Below are positions 1 through 6,346 of a stretch of 7,225 bases of DNA, one piece after another. Each line of letters starts with the position of its first letter. The stretch's first letter is position 1. The notes beneath the pieces are model-generated. The model did not search any database. It saw only the letters and a program-made list of their open reading frames with translations, and was not told where the DNA came from. The DNA is from Actinomycetes bacterium (GTDB lineage: Bacteria; Actinomycetota; Actinomycetes; S36-B12), in assembly GCA_030425745.1 (NCBI GenBank), contig JAUHZW010000107.1:1-7225 (forward strand), written 5' to 3'. Both the position numbers and the translations under genes were made by a program.

Positions 1-102
1 AGCGGACGCGATGATCTCGCCATCGGCGGTGACCGTGCCGGCGAGGATCTTGGTGCCACCGATATCGACACCGATGGCGAGTGTCGAGGTGGGCGATGAC
101 AT
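1..102 (-). CDS. ROK-family glucokinase, N-terminal fragment (cut by window edge)
   Basis: Glucokinases of the ROK family phosphorylate glucose to glucose-6-phosphate in the cytoplasm, and in actinobacteria often take part in carbon control. Only the first 34 codons are present, beginning MSSPTSTLAIGVDIGG; the gene continues past position 1. The visible part has the N-terminal phosphate-binding strand-turn of the ASKHA fold: IGVDIGGTK at residues 10-18, then the small-residue strand ILAGTVTADGEII. ATG at 102 is chosen because it puts the DIGGTK motif about ten residues from the N-terminus, as is usual. The start lies 9 nt after the TAG of the upstream CDS, so it is probably the distal gene of the same operon. 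No strong Shine-Dalgarno is visible, so translational coupling is likely. ROK repressors share this motif but carry an HTH domain before it, which is absent here. The glucose specificity is inferred. Confidence 0.85.
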   Translation of the reverse strand, partial: MSSPTSTLAIGVDIGGTKILAGTVTADGEIIASA

Positions 103-111
103 GGCGCGAGC

Positions 112-519
112 CTAGCCCTGCCTCAGGGGGATCCAGCGGATCGGCTCAGGCTCGTCAGCCTCCGCGACACCGGGCCCCGCATTCCCGCGGGCCGCCGTCG
201 ACGCCCCCTCTCCCCGCGGTGACATGCCGGACTGCTCGCCCACGATGGCGAAGGTGCGGCAGATGACGCAGTCGGGATGATCGGCGGGGTCCCGATGCTC
301 GGCGTGCGGGTCGAGAACCGCGCCGCGGGCCCAGTCGACCATCCGGGCAGCACCGGTGAGCAGGCCCGTCCAGTCGATCATCTCGGCTTCCGGCTCAGAT
401 CCCGGCCCGGATCCCGGCCCAGGCCCCGGCCCGGTGTGCGGTTCCGGGTCGGGCTCGGGTGCAGGTCCATCGGCGGCCGGGTCACCCGGTGGGCCGGAGT
501 ACCACCATGGGTCAGACAT
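112..519 (-). CDS. Conserved actinobacterial hypothetical protein, CxxC motif with Pro/Gly/Glu-rich linker (135 aa)
   Basis: Function unknown. The N-terminus MSDPWWYSG is followed by a low-complexity Pro/Gly/Glu linker (about residues 17-46). Next is a more ordered segment, EMIDWTGLLTGAARMVDWARG (about 46-66), probably an amphipathic helix. A Cys pair follows in HPDCVICRT (C84, C87), which could bind metal with partner residues or form a disulfide. The tail is acidic and ends RWIPLRQG. An in-frame ATG at 540 would add seven residues. ATG 519 is preferred because AGAGAGGA lies about 8 nt upstream, whereas 540 has no such site. The ATG at 519 overlaps the end of the ArsA-like gene (stop 514-512) by 8 nt, so translation is probably coupled. 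Genes of this kind sit between the ArsA-like and glucokinase genes in other actinobacteria (recollection, not searched). No signal peptide or membrane segment is seen. Confidence 0.78.
   Translation of the reverse strand: MSDPWWYSGPPGDPAADGPAPEPDPEPHTGPGPGPGSGPGSEPEAEMIDWTGLLTGAARMVDWARGAVLDPHAEHRDPADHPDCVICRTFAIVGEQSGMSPRGEGASTAARGNAGPGVAEADEPEPIRWIPLRQG
398..433. repeat. 3 x 12-bp GC-rich tandem repeat inside the linker of the 135-aa gene
   Basis: On the plus strand three 12-mers follow each other: gatcccggcccg, gatcccggccca and ggccccggcccg. On the coding (minus) strand they encode the Gly-Pro/Gly-Ser run at about residues 30-41. A related run of tcggg(c/t) hexamers at 447-460 encodes the Pro-Glu/Pro-Asp part. 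This is an in-frame repeat likely to vary in length between strains. Confidence 0.75.
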
Positions 520-1561
520 CCGCGCCGTCCTCTCTGGCACCGCTGGGCCATACCGCAGCGTCCGGAATCCAGTGGGTCACGATGCCGGCTTCGGTGCGCT
601 CCCAGTCGACTGGCGAGCAGCGCCGAAGCACTGAGGGAAGCTCCACCCATCGGTGGACCCCATCGGTCTCGAGCACGAGCGAGCCGGCCTGCACTCCCAC
701 GCGGACTCGGTCACGCAGCACAGGTGGCATCGACAGGTCCCATCGGAATCCGCCGCCGGCCGGGGTCGGCTCGTCGGCGGGCACCAGAACGGTGTCGACA
801 GCGAGGCGGTCGAGGACCGAACATCCCTTGGGGGCGGGTCGCGGTCGGGTGAACGAGCGCCATACCGGCACGGGTGCCATGGTCTGGCGCAGAGCCGATT
901 CCGCGCGCTGCGCCTGGCGGCGGACGGCATCGGGCGCCCCGTCCTTTCTCCGAGGAAAACGCGGCAGAACGACACCGTCGACCGCCACTCCCAGCAGACC
1001 GGCCGAGGCCGCGGCCGTCGCGACCTGGGCGATCGCATCGTCGGTGGAGCGCGCGACCAACCGCACGGTCGTGTCGCTGGAGCCGAGCAGCGAGCCCAGA
1101 TGGAGCACCTGCAGTCTCGCCTCGGACAGCGCGTCGAACAGGGCCCCGTCCGCGGTGCGCGCCATCGCCGTCCGCGGGGTCAGGCTCGCATCGAGCAGAC
1201 GCAGCAGCACTCCTGGCAGGTTCAGCAGGTCACGCAGGCTGACAAGGGAGCCGGCATCGACGACGACCAGATCATCCTCGATCGAAGCGCGGCGGATGCC
1301 GTCCAGCGCCGCGAGGTGGCGGGCCCCGGCGAGCGACTCCCAGGCCTGGGGGATCAGTCGCTCGGCCCCTGCCTGCACCGCCATCGAGCCGATGGTCGCG
1401 GAGACCAGCTCGCGCAGCTGAGCCGAGGGAAGCAGGCCCGGGTCGGCAGCATCGATGACCCGCACCGAGACTCCCGGTGCTGCAGCAGCCTCGGCCGTGG
1501 CACGCACCATCGTCGAGGTGCCCGCCCCACCATTGCCGGCCAGCAGGATGATGCGGGTCAT
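512..1561 (-). CDS. ArsA/GET3-like P-loop protein with degenerate Walker A and C-terminal HSP20-like domain (349 aa)
   Basis: The fold is that of ArsA/Get3 anion-pump or tail-anchor ATPases; by position it corresponds to the ArsA-like gene next to the TB16.3 gene in mycobacteria (Rv2184c, from memory). Residues 9-17 read GNGGAGTST where ArsA has GKGGVGKTT, so both the signature lysine and the Walker A lysine are missing. VIDAADPGLLPS (35-46) matches the ArsA DTDPAHS region. VVVDAGSLVSLRDLLNLP (99-116) aligns with DTAPTGHTLRLLSLP, but the TGH is lost. VAVDGVVLPRFP (192-203) matches the ArsA 'VDGVVVNR' strand. Residues about 273-332, including RVRVGVQAGSLVLE and VELPSVLRRC, look like the HSP20-like domain found at the C-terminus of actinobacterial ArsA proteins. 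Cytosolic, no membrane segment. ATG 1561 has AGGAGG 8 nt upstream, set within a perfect palindrome. Probably a non-hydrolysing or weakly active relative; real arsenite transport is unlikely since no arsB or arsR is nearby. Confidence 0.85.
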   Translation of the reverse strand: MTRIILLAGNGGAGTSTMVRATAEAAAAPGVSVRVIDAADPGLLPSAQLRELVSATIGSMAVQAGAERLIPQAWESLAGARHLAALDGIRRASIEDDLVVVDAGSLVSLRDLLNLPGVLLRLLDASLTPRTAMARTADGALFDALSEARLQVLHLGSLLGSSDTTVRLVARSTDDAIAQVATAAASAGLLGVAVDGVVLPRFPRRKDGAPDAVRRQAQRAESALRQTMAPVPVWRSFTRPRPAPKGCSVLDRLAVDTVLVPADEPTPAGGGFRWDLSMPPVLRDRVRVGVQAGSLVLETDGVHRWVELPSVLRRCSPVDWERTEAGIVTHWIPDAAVWPSGAREDGADV

Positions 1562-1577
1562 CGAGGAGGCCTCCTCG
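1562..1577 (-). promoter_or_regulatory. Shine-Dalgarno of the ArsA-like gene inside a perfect 16-nt palindrome
   Basis: The sequence CGAGGAGGCCTCCTCG is its own reverse complement and directly abuts the ATG at 1561. It contains the Shine-Dalgarno GAGGAGG, whose last G lies 8 nt before the ATG. In RNA it can fold as a 6-bp stem (CGAGGA/TCCTCG) with a GGCC loop, which would mask the ribosome site. Whether it acts as a translational switch or a DNA operator is inference. Confidence 0.6.
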
Positions 1578-1610
1578 CGTGGGTGTGCAGCATCGTCGCG
1601 CCCCGGTCAC

Positions 1611-1627
1611 CAGGCTCAGGCTCAGGC
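1611..1627. repeat. Tandem hexamer caggct (2.8 copies) over the stop codon of the TB16.3-like gene
   Basis: Plus-strand caggct-caggct-caggc spans the TGA stop (1624-1622) of the SRPBCC gene and runs into the spacer before the ArsA-like gene. It is a short simple repeat. The rest of the 60-nt spacer holds only the palindromic Shine-Dalgarno; no terminator is seen. Confidence 0.6.
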
Positions 1628-2068
1628 AGCGCCGGACTCCACGCGCTTCTTCAGGCCCTTCAGGGCAGTGTCGACGATGACACGCTCTGCCTTGCGCTTG
1701 ATCATTCCGATCATCGGGATCTTGACGTCGACCGAGAGCCGGTAGTGGACGGTGGTGGTGCCGTCGCCGTTGTCCTTGAGCTCGTAGCTGCCGTCCATCG
1801 CCGTCAGCATGTCGCCCTTGGTGAGGGTCCAGGAGACGGATCGGTCATCGTCCCAGTCGTACTCGAGTTCGTAGGTGTCCTTGATGGCGCCGGAGTCCAG
1901 GACGAACCGCGCGTCGGCCGGTCGATTGTCGTCCTCGTAGACGGCGAGCACGGTGACCTGGGTGATGCCGTCGCTCCAGTCGGGGTAGGCGGCGAGGTCG
2001 GCGATGACCGCCATGACGGCGGCGGGCGAGGCATCGATGACGATGCTGGACTCGGTCTGATCAGCCAT
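1622..2068 (-). CDS. SRPBCC (START/Bet v1-like) protein, TB16.3 (Rv2185c)-like (148 aa)
   Basis: A helix-grip protein with a hydrophobic ligand cavity; the natural ligand is not established for this family. The N-terminus TESSIVIDASPAAVMAVIADLAAYPDW is the classic first strand plus helices of the polyketide-cyclase/COQ10-like group. The C-terminal helix KIPMIGMIKRKAERVIVDTALKGLKKRVE closely matches the mycobacterial TB16.3 protein as I remember it, as does the whole length (about 145 aa). The acidic middle part (VYEDDN, YDWDDDR, KDNGDGTTTVHY) forms the beta-sheet turns. No signal peptide. ATG 2068 is the natural start by homology, although the upstream ribosome site is weak. It lies 29 nt downstream of the metallophosphoesterase stop and 60 nt upstream of the ArsA-like gene. 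Conserved proximity to FadD15 suggests, by inference only, a lipid-related ligand. Confidence 0.9.
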   Translation of the reverse strand: MADQTESSIVIDASPAAVMAVIADLAAYPDWSDGITQVTVLAVYEDDNRPADARFVLDSGAIKDTYELEYDWDDDRSVSWTLTKGDMLTAMDGSYELKDNGDGTTTVHYRLSVDVKIPMIGMIKRKAERVIVDTALKGLKKRVESGAA

Positions 2069-2097
2069 GGCTGCAGGCTACTCGCTCACGGTGGCGG

Positions 2098-2880
2098 TCA
2101 CGGCAGGTCCAGCACGAACGGCAGTCCGGTCCCCTGGAAGTGGCCGACGTTGATGCACTCGGTACGGCCGATGCGCATACGCGACGCCAGAGGCTGGTGG
2201 ATGTGGCCGAAGAGGTGATAGCGGGGCTGATGCTCGCGCACGTAGTCCAACAGAGCCGAGCTGCCGATCTCGAAGCGCCTGGCCTCGACGTCATAGGTGA
2301 GCTCGGGCAGAGCGGGCGGGATGTGGGTGAAGAGCACGTCGACCGGACCGAGCGCCGCGACCTTGTCGGCATAGACCTCAGTCGGCACCTCGAACGGTGT
2401 CCGCATGGGGCTGGGCAGGCCCCCGCCGACGAAGCCCCACCGCAGGCCCTCCACCTCGACGACCTGACCGTCGAGCACCCGATGCCCTTCAGCGAGGAAG
2501 TCCGGCCAGAGGTCGGGCAGGTCGACATTGCCGTACGTCAGCAGTGCCGGGCGTGGCATCGCGTCGAACAGTTCCTCGTACTGAGCGCGCACCATGGCCT
2601 GCATGACCCCCCAGCGGCCCTCCTGACCGTCGACTCCGAGATCGGACCAGGCACGCGCGGAGAGCGCGCGGGCCTCCTCGAATCGGTTCGCCGTCCGCAG
2701 AGCGATGTACTCGGCGGCGTGGTCCGCGCCGAACAGGTCGGCGAAGATGCCGCGCGTCGGATCGTGGTAGTCGAGGAAGCAGATCAGGTCACCGAGGCAC
2801 ACGAAGGCATCGCACCCCTGCGCCGCCCTGCTGAGCTCTGCTGCGGCGCCGTGGACGTCGCTGGTGACATGGACCCGCAT
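2098..2880 (-). CDS. Calcineurin-like metallophosphoesterase (260 aa)
   Basis: A two-metal phosphoesterase; substrate unknown. All signature blocks are present in order: DVHG (residues 8-11; D and H bind metal), CLGDLI (about 28-33; bridging Asp), YGNVDLPDLW (about 115-124; Asn ligand), FTHIPPA (about 184-190; His ligand) and FGHIHQP (about 224-230; last two His ligands). Thus the catalytic site appears intact. An insert rich in Glu, Ala and Arg, about residues 36-110, lies between the GD and GN blocks and probably forms a helical cap. No signal peptide or membrane helix, so cytosolic. ATG 2880 starts the DVHG strand immediately and follows the preceding stop by only 3 nt with no Shine-Dalgarno, pointing to translational coupling. 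It sits between two SRPBCC genes in the operon. Phosphodiesterase versus phosphatase activity cannot be decided from sequence. Confidence 0.9.
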   Translation of the reverse strand: MRVHVTSDVHGAAAELSRAAQGCDAFVCLGDLICFLDYHDPTRGIFADLFGADHAAEYIALRTANRFEEARALSARAWSDLGVDGQEGRWGVMQAMVRAQYEELFDAMPRPALLTYGNVDLPDLWPDFLAEGHRVLDGQVVEVEGLRWGFVGGGLPSPMRTPFEVPTEVYADKVAALGPVDVLFTHIPPALPELTYDVEARRFEIGSSALLDYVREHQPRYHLFGHIHQPLASRMRIGRTECINVGHFQGTGLPFVLDLP

Positions 2881-2883
2881 GGA

Positions 2884-3309
2884 TCAGAAGCCGACCCGCG
2901 CAGCCGACCCGCGGGCCCGCATGACGTCGTCGTACTGACGTGCGAGCGCCCACACCGCACGACGCCAGGCGAGCTGGTGGCGTTGACGGATGTCGCGGGA
3001 CTCCCTCCGTGCATGAGGCGAGTCACTCAACGGGCGCGGTCGGGTCCGGGATCCGGGTTCCGACGGATCCGCGTCGAGGGCATATCTGACGAGCACTCCG
3101 TCGGCATGGGCCGACACCACGACGGTCGACGAGCCCACCAGCGCGCCCGTCAGAGACCACTCCATCCGCTCGTCCGGAACCTCCCGGATCAACGTGGCGT
3201 CGCTGCTGGGCCACCAGGTGGCCCAGCGGGTCCGGTCGGACAGCAGTTGCAGCAGCGCCGCCCGCGGGACCACCACGACCACCTCGTCCACGATCGTCAC
3301 ACTCGCCAT
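2884..3309 (-). CDS. Divergent SRPBCC-family protein (141 aa)
   Basis: Probably a second helix-grip (START/Bet v1-like) protein, more divergent than the TB16.3-like one. ASVTIVDEVVVVVPRAALLQLLSDRTRWATWWP fits the first strand, the two short helices and the Trp-rich loop. MEWSLTGALVGSSTVVVSAHADGVLVRYALDADP fits successive beta strands. The C-terminal segment RQRHQLAWRRAVWALARQYDDVMRARG fits the long closing helix. An Arg/Pro/Ser-rich insert (SEPGSRTRPRPLSDSPHARRESRD) interrupts before that helix. A GTG at 3351 would add 14 residues, but ATG 3309 matches the family N-terminus and has a -10-like CATTCT 6 nt upstream, suggesting a leaderless message. It is the first gene of the leftward operon. 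In mycobacteria a small protein gene (Rv2186c) occupies this place, from memory. Confidence 0.78.
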   Translation of the reverse strand: MASVTIVDEVVVVVPRAALLQLLSDRTRWATWWPSSDATLIREVPDERMEWSLTGALVGSSTVVVSAHADGVLVRYALDADPSEPGSRTRPRPLSDSPHARRESRDIRQRHQLAWRRAVWALARQYDDVMRARGSAARVGF

Positions 3310-3370
3310 TCGGCCAGAATGCCATGCGAATCCGGCTGCCAATCCGGTCACCCTGAACTACGGTGAGGTC
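3310..3370. promoter_or_regulatory. Divergent promoter spacer between the SRPBCC operon and the FadD15-like gene
   Basis: This 61-bp spacer must hold both start regions. Rightward, TACGGT at 3359-3364 fits an actinobacterial -10 (TANNNT) and is 6 nt from the ATG at 3371, suggesting a leaderless transcript; GGTGAGG overlaps it but is only 2 nt from the ATG. Leftward, CATTCT (3321-3316 on the minus strand) is 6 nt from the ATG at 3309. No convincing -35 boxes are seen for either. The calls rest on spacing and hexamer match only. Confidence 0.4.
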
Positions 3371-5164
3371 ATGAGGACTGAATTCTCCGTGCCTGAGGCC
3401 GTCTCCGTCCCCACCACCGGCAGCGTGGTGGACCACATCATCGAGAACGCGGCATCCAATCCGTCCAACGTCGCCCTGTCGATCCCCGAGGGCGACACCT
3501 GGGTCGGGATGACCGCGCAGGCGTTCCTGGACGAGGTCCGGGCCGTCGCCAAGGGCATCATCGCGAACGGCGTCGATGCCGGTGAGCGCATCGGAGTCAT
3601 GAGCCGCACGCGATACGAGTGGACCCTCGTCGACTTCGCCATCTGGTACGCGGGGTGCGTCAGCGTGCCGGTCTACGAGACGTCGTCGGCGGAGCAGATC
3701 CAGTGGATGCTGAGCGACTCCGGTGCGGTCGCCGTCTTCGTGGAGAGCGAGAAGAACCGGCGCACGTATGACGAGGTCGCTGACCAGATCCCGACCTGCA
3801 CCCGCACGTGGGTCTTCGACGATGGCGCGCTGGACGAGCTCAAGCGCGAGGGTGCCGATGTCAGCGACGAGGAGCTCGAGGCCCGCCGCGCGACGCTGAC
3901 CCCGGAGTCCATCGCCACGATCATCTACACCTCGGGCACCACCGGACGCCCCAAGGGATGCACGCTCACGCATCGGAACTTCATGTTCGAGGTCGACCAG
4001 GTCGTCTGGGGCCTGCCGGAGGTCTTCCTGACCCCCGGCTCCTCGACCCTGCTGTTCCTGCCGATCGCCCACGTCTTCGGCCGGGTCATCCAGCTCGGAT
4101 GCATCCGCGCCGGCGTGCGGCTCGGTCACTCGGCCGACATCAAGCAGCTTCTCCCCGGCCTGGCGTCCTTCCAGCCGACCTTCCTGCTGGCCGTGCCGCG
4201 CGTGTTCGAGAAGGTCTACAACTCCGCTCAGCAGAAGGCGAATGCCGATGGCAAGGGCCACATCTTCGAGACGGCCGCCAACGTCGCGATCGAGTACAGC
4301 GAGTCACTCGACTCCGGCGGCCCCGGCCTGATGCTGAAGATCAAGCACGCGGTGTTCGACAAGCTGGTGTACAGCAAGCTGCGCACCGCGATGGGCGGCA
4401 ACATGCGCTGGGCGGTCTCCGGTGGCGCGCCCCTCGGTGCGCGGCTGGGTCACTTCTTCCGCGGCATCAACGTCACCATCCTCGAGGGCTACGGCCTGAC
4501 GGAGACCACCGCGGCGAGCACCGTGAACCGGCCCGACGCGCTGCGCATCGGCACCGTCGGCCAGCCGGTGCCCGGCGCCCGCGCGAAGGTCGCCGAGGAC
4601 GGCGAGCTGCTGCTGGGCGGCGATCAGATCTTCGTCGGCTACTGGAACAACGAGACCGCGACATCGGAGGCCCTCGAGCCGGACGGCTGGTTCCACTCCG
4701 GTGACATCGGTGAGATCGATGACGACGGCTTCATCCGCATCACCGGCCGCAAGAAGGAGCTCATCGTCACGGCCGCGGGCAAGAACGTCGCTCCCGCCGT
4801 TCTGGAGGATCGACTCCGGGCCAACTGGCTGGTGAGCCAGTGCATGGTCGTGGGCGATGCCAAGCCGTTCATCGGTGCACTCGTCACCATCGACCCTGAG
4901 TCCTTCCCGGCATGGGTCGCCCAGAACAACAAGGGCAATGTGACCGTGGCCGACATGGTCGACGATCCCGATCTCAACGCAGCGATCCAGGAGGCTGTCG
5001 ACGAGGCCAACAAGGCCGTGTCGCACGCCGAGGCCATCAAGAAGTTCGCGATCCTCCCGGTCGACTGGACCGAGGAGGGTGGTCAGATCACGCCGTCACT
5101 GAAGCTCAAGCGCAACGTCGTGATGAACGAGTTCGCCGATGATGTGGAGCGCCTGTACTCCTGA
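3371..5164 (+). CDS. fadD15: Long-chain fatty-acid-CoA ligase, FadD15 type (597 aa)
   Basis: An AMP-forming acyl-CoA synthetase: it activates a long-chain fatty acid with ATP to acyl-AMP, then transfers it to CoA, at the cytoplasm or inner membrane face, feeding lipid synthesis or beta-oxidation. The adenylate-forming motifs are intact: P-loop IYTSGTTGRPKG (185-196), EGYGLTETTAA (372-382), GWFHSGDIGEIDDDGF (439-454), ITGRKKELIVTAAGKNVAP (457-475) and the C-terminal lysine in ITPSLKLKR (K578 probable). VPRVFEKVYN (275-284) and SGGAPLGARLGHFFRG (350-365) are typical of the FadD15/FAA1 group. Length matches mycobacterial FadD15 (about 600 aa). The start MRTEFSVPEAVSV resembles the FadD15 N-terminus as remembered, which supports ATG 3371 over a longer upstream frame or the GTG at 3389. 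It is monocistronic, divergent from the SRPBCC operon and convergent with the NlpC/P60 gene. No pimB-like gene follows, unlike in mycobacteria. Exact chain-length preference is unknown. Confidence 0.95.
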   Translation: MRTEFSVPEAVSVPTTGSVVDHIIENAASNPSNVALSIPEGDTWVGMTAQAFLDEVRAVAKGIIANGVDAGERIGVMSRTRYEWTLVDFAIWYAGCVSVPVYETSSAEQIQWMLSDSGAVAVFVESEKNRRTYDEVADQIPTCTRTWVFDDGALDELKREGADVSDEELEARRATLTPESIATIIYTSGTTGRPKGCTLTHRNFMFEVDQVVWGLPEVFLTPGSSTLLFLPIAHVFGRVIQLGCIRAGVRLGHSADIKQLLPGLASFQPTFLLAVPRVFEKVYNSAQQKANADGKGHIFETAANVAIEYSESLDSGGPGLMLKIKHAVFDKLVYSKLRTAMGGNMRWAVSGGAPLGARLGHFFRGINVTILEGYGLTETTAASTVNRPDALRIGTVGQPVPGARAKVAEDGELLLGGDQIFVGYWNNETATSEALEPDGWFHSGDIGEIDDDGFIRITGRKKELIVTAAGKNVAPAVLEDRLRANWLVSQCMVVGDAKPFIGALVTIDPESFPAWVAQNNKGNVTVADMVDDPDLNAAIQEAVDEANKAVSHAEAIKKFAILPVDWTEEGGQITPSLKLKRNVVMNEFADDVERLYS

Positions 5165-5234
5165 CAGCACAGCTGCGGGATGGCGTCGCCGGCGCGGGGT
5201 GACGTCGCAGGAGATCGGCTGACGACGCAGCTGA
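5165..5234. other. Convergent intergenic spacer with an 8-bp inverted repeat
   Basis: CAGCTGCG at 5170-5177 and its exact complement CGCAGCTG at 5226-5233 bracket the 70-bp spacer between convergent stop codons. A second possible partner, CGCAG at 5206-5210, allows a smaller bulged stem. A near-repeat, tgacgtcgcag and tgacgacgcag, lies at 5200-5210 and 5220-5230. No U-tract follows any stem, so this is at most a structural or non-canonical bidirectional terminator. Confidence 0.4.
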
Positions 5235-6317
5235 CTAGCCGACGACTCGGCCGACACCACTGAAGTAGCGGTTGTACCAGGGGCCGAGCACCGCATCGAT
5301 GCGCACACCGGCACCGGGGTTGGCGGCGTGGACCATCTTGCCGTTGCCGATGTACATGCCGACGTGGTGGACACCGCCGCCGAAGTAGAACACGAGGTCG
5401 CCGGGGCGCGCCTGACTCAGCGGGATGCGCCGGGTGTTGCTGTACTGCGAGTACGAGTAGTGGGGCAGGGACACACCCGCCTGACGCCAGGCGGTCATGG
5501 TCAGGCCCGAGCAGTCGAACGAGTTGGGGCCCGCGGCTGCTGCTACGTAGCGGTCGCCGACCTGCGCCAGGGCGTACCGGACAGCCGCCGCCGCGCGGCC
5601 GCTGACCGGCGGCACACCGCCGCCCGCCGAGGAGGAGCCACCGCCGCTCATGGACTGCTGCGCGGCCCGGGCGGCGGCCAACGAGGCCAGCCGCTCCTCC
5701 TCCGCGATGGCCGCAAGTCGGCGACGCTCGGCAGCCTCGAGTCCGGCCAGGACGCCCTCGGCCTCGTTCAGCCGAGAATCCGCCTCGGACTTGGCGTCAG
5801 CCATCTCGTTGCGGTACTTCTTCGCGATGGCCTCCTTGTCCTTCACGGCGGCCTCGCTCTGGGCGAGTCGGATGCGGGCCGTCTGCGTCCGGCGCAGGGA
5901 GGCGGCCTGCGACTGCGCCACCTGATCGAGTGCCGCTGCCTGAGCCAGGAACTCGGTCGGGTCGTCGGCGAGCAGGACCTGGAGAGAGGTGTCGATGCCG
6001 CCGCTGGTGTAGGTGTTCCGGGCGAGGTCGTCGACGGAGCTCAGGATCTCGGTGAGCTGGTCTCGCTCGCGCTTCACCTTGGCCTTGAGGGTGTCCAGTG
6101 TTCCCTGCACACTCCGCAGCTCGTTGCGGGCCTTGTTGTAGCGCTCGGTGGCGGCCTCGGCCTTCGCCTCCAGGGTGCGGACGCGGTCGCGGGCCTGCTC
6201 GAGCTTGCTGGGGGCGGCGGAGGCCCCGGGGGCCACGACGGCGCCGGTCACGACCAGAGCGCCCGAGAGGACGGTCATCACTGCCGCGCGGAACCACGGC
6301 CGGTGACTGCTTCTCAC
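5235..6317 (-). CDS. Secreted NlpC/P60 peptidoglycan endopeptidase with N-terminal coiled coil (RipA-type, 360 aa)
   Basis: Proteins of this type cut peptide stems of peptidoglycan (D-Glu to diamino acid bond) outside the cell, usually for daughter-cell separation. A Sec signal peptide is clear: basic RSSHRPWFR, hydrophobic AAVMTVLSGALVVTGAVV and a cleavage site ASA|AP after about residue 34. Residues about 37-222 are Ala/Glu/Lys/Arg-rich coiled coil that probably holds the enzyme inactive or binds a partner. A Gly/Ser linker (224-234) follows, then NlpC/P60 (about 241-360): FDCSGL with catalytic C269, ARPGDLVFYF (303-312), HHVGMYIG with H318, and KMVHAANPG with H330. The usual aromatic/Gly-rich YVWGG before the Cys is YVAAAAGP here. 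Chosen start is GTG 6317, with GGGAGG 4 nt upstream and the signal peptide directly following; the in-frame start at 6488 would add 57 unlikely residues. Convergent with the FadD15-like gene; its long upstream region suggests its own promoter. Confidence 0.92.
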   Translation of the reverse strand: MRSSHRPWFRAAVMTVLSGALVVTGAVVAPGASAAPSKLEQARDRVRTLEAKAEAATERYNKARNELRSVQGTLDTLKAKVKRERDQLTEILSSVDDLARNTYTSGGIDTSLQVLLADDPTEFLAQAAALDQVAQSQAASLRRTQTARIRLAQSEAAVKDKEAIAKKYRNEMADAKSEADSRLNEAEGVLAGLEAAERRRLAAIAEEERLASLAAARAAQQSMSGGGSSSAGGGVPPVSGRAAAAVRYALAQVGDRYVAAAAGPNSFDCSGLTMTAWRQAGVSLPHYSYSQYSNTRRIPLSQARPGDLVFYFGGGVHHVGMYIGNGKMVHAANPGAGVRIDAVLGPWYNRYFSGVGRVVG

Positions 6318-6346
6318 TTCGCCTCCCTCACGGACTCGGGCCGCCC

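Noticed and set aside
520..540. Start of the 135-aa gene at ATG 540
   Set aside because: No ribosome site precedes it, while ATG 519 has AGAGAGGA about 8 nt upstream and begins the more sensible N-terminus MSDPWWYSG.
512..1561. Arsenite efflux ATPase (arsA) with resistance function
   Set aside because: Both P-loop lysines are missing and there is no arsB, arsR or arsD nearby; only the fold relationship is supported.
653..2218. 521-codon open frame on the plus strand, antisense to the ArsA-like and SRPBCC genes
   Set aside because: It lies opposite two genes with clear family motifs, its translation has no recognisable domain and is rich in Arg/Gly/His typical of antisense high-GC frames, and no ribosome site is evident.
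3023..4261. 412-codon open frame on the minus strand, antisense to the FadD15-like gene
   Set aside because: The opposite strand carries intact adenylate-forming motifs. The antisense product is low-complexity (Asp/Arg/Gly-rich) and spans the divergent promoter spacer.
5173..5210. Rho-independent terminator after the FadD15-like gene
   Set aside because: CTGCG/CGCAG with inner GCGTC/GACGT can pair but needs a 5-nt bulge and has no U-tract.
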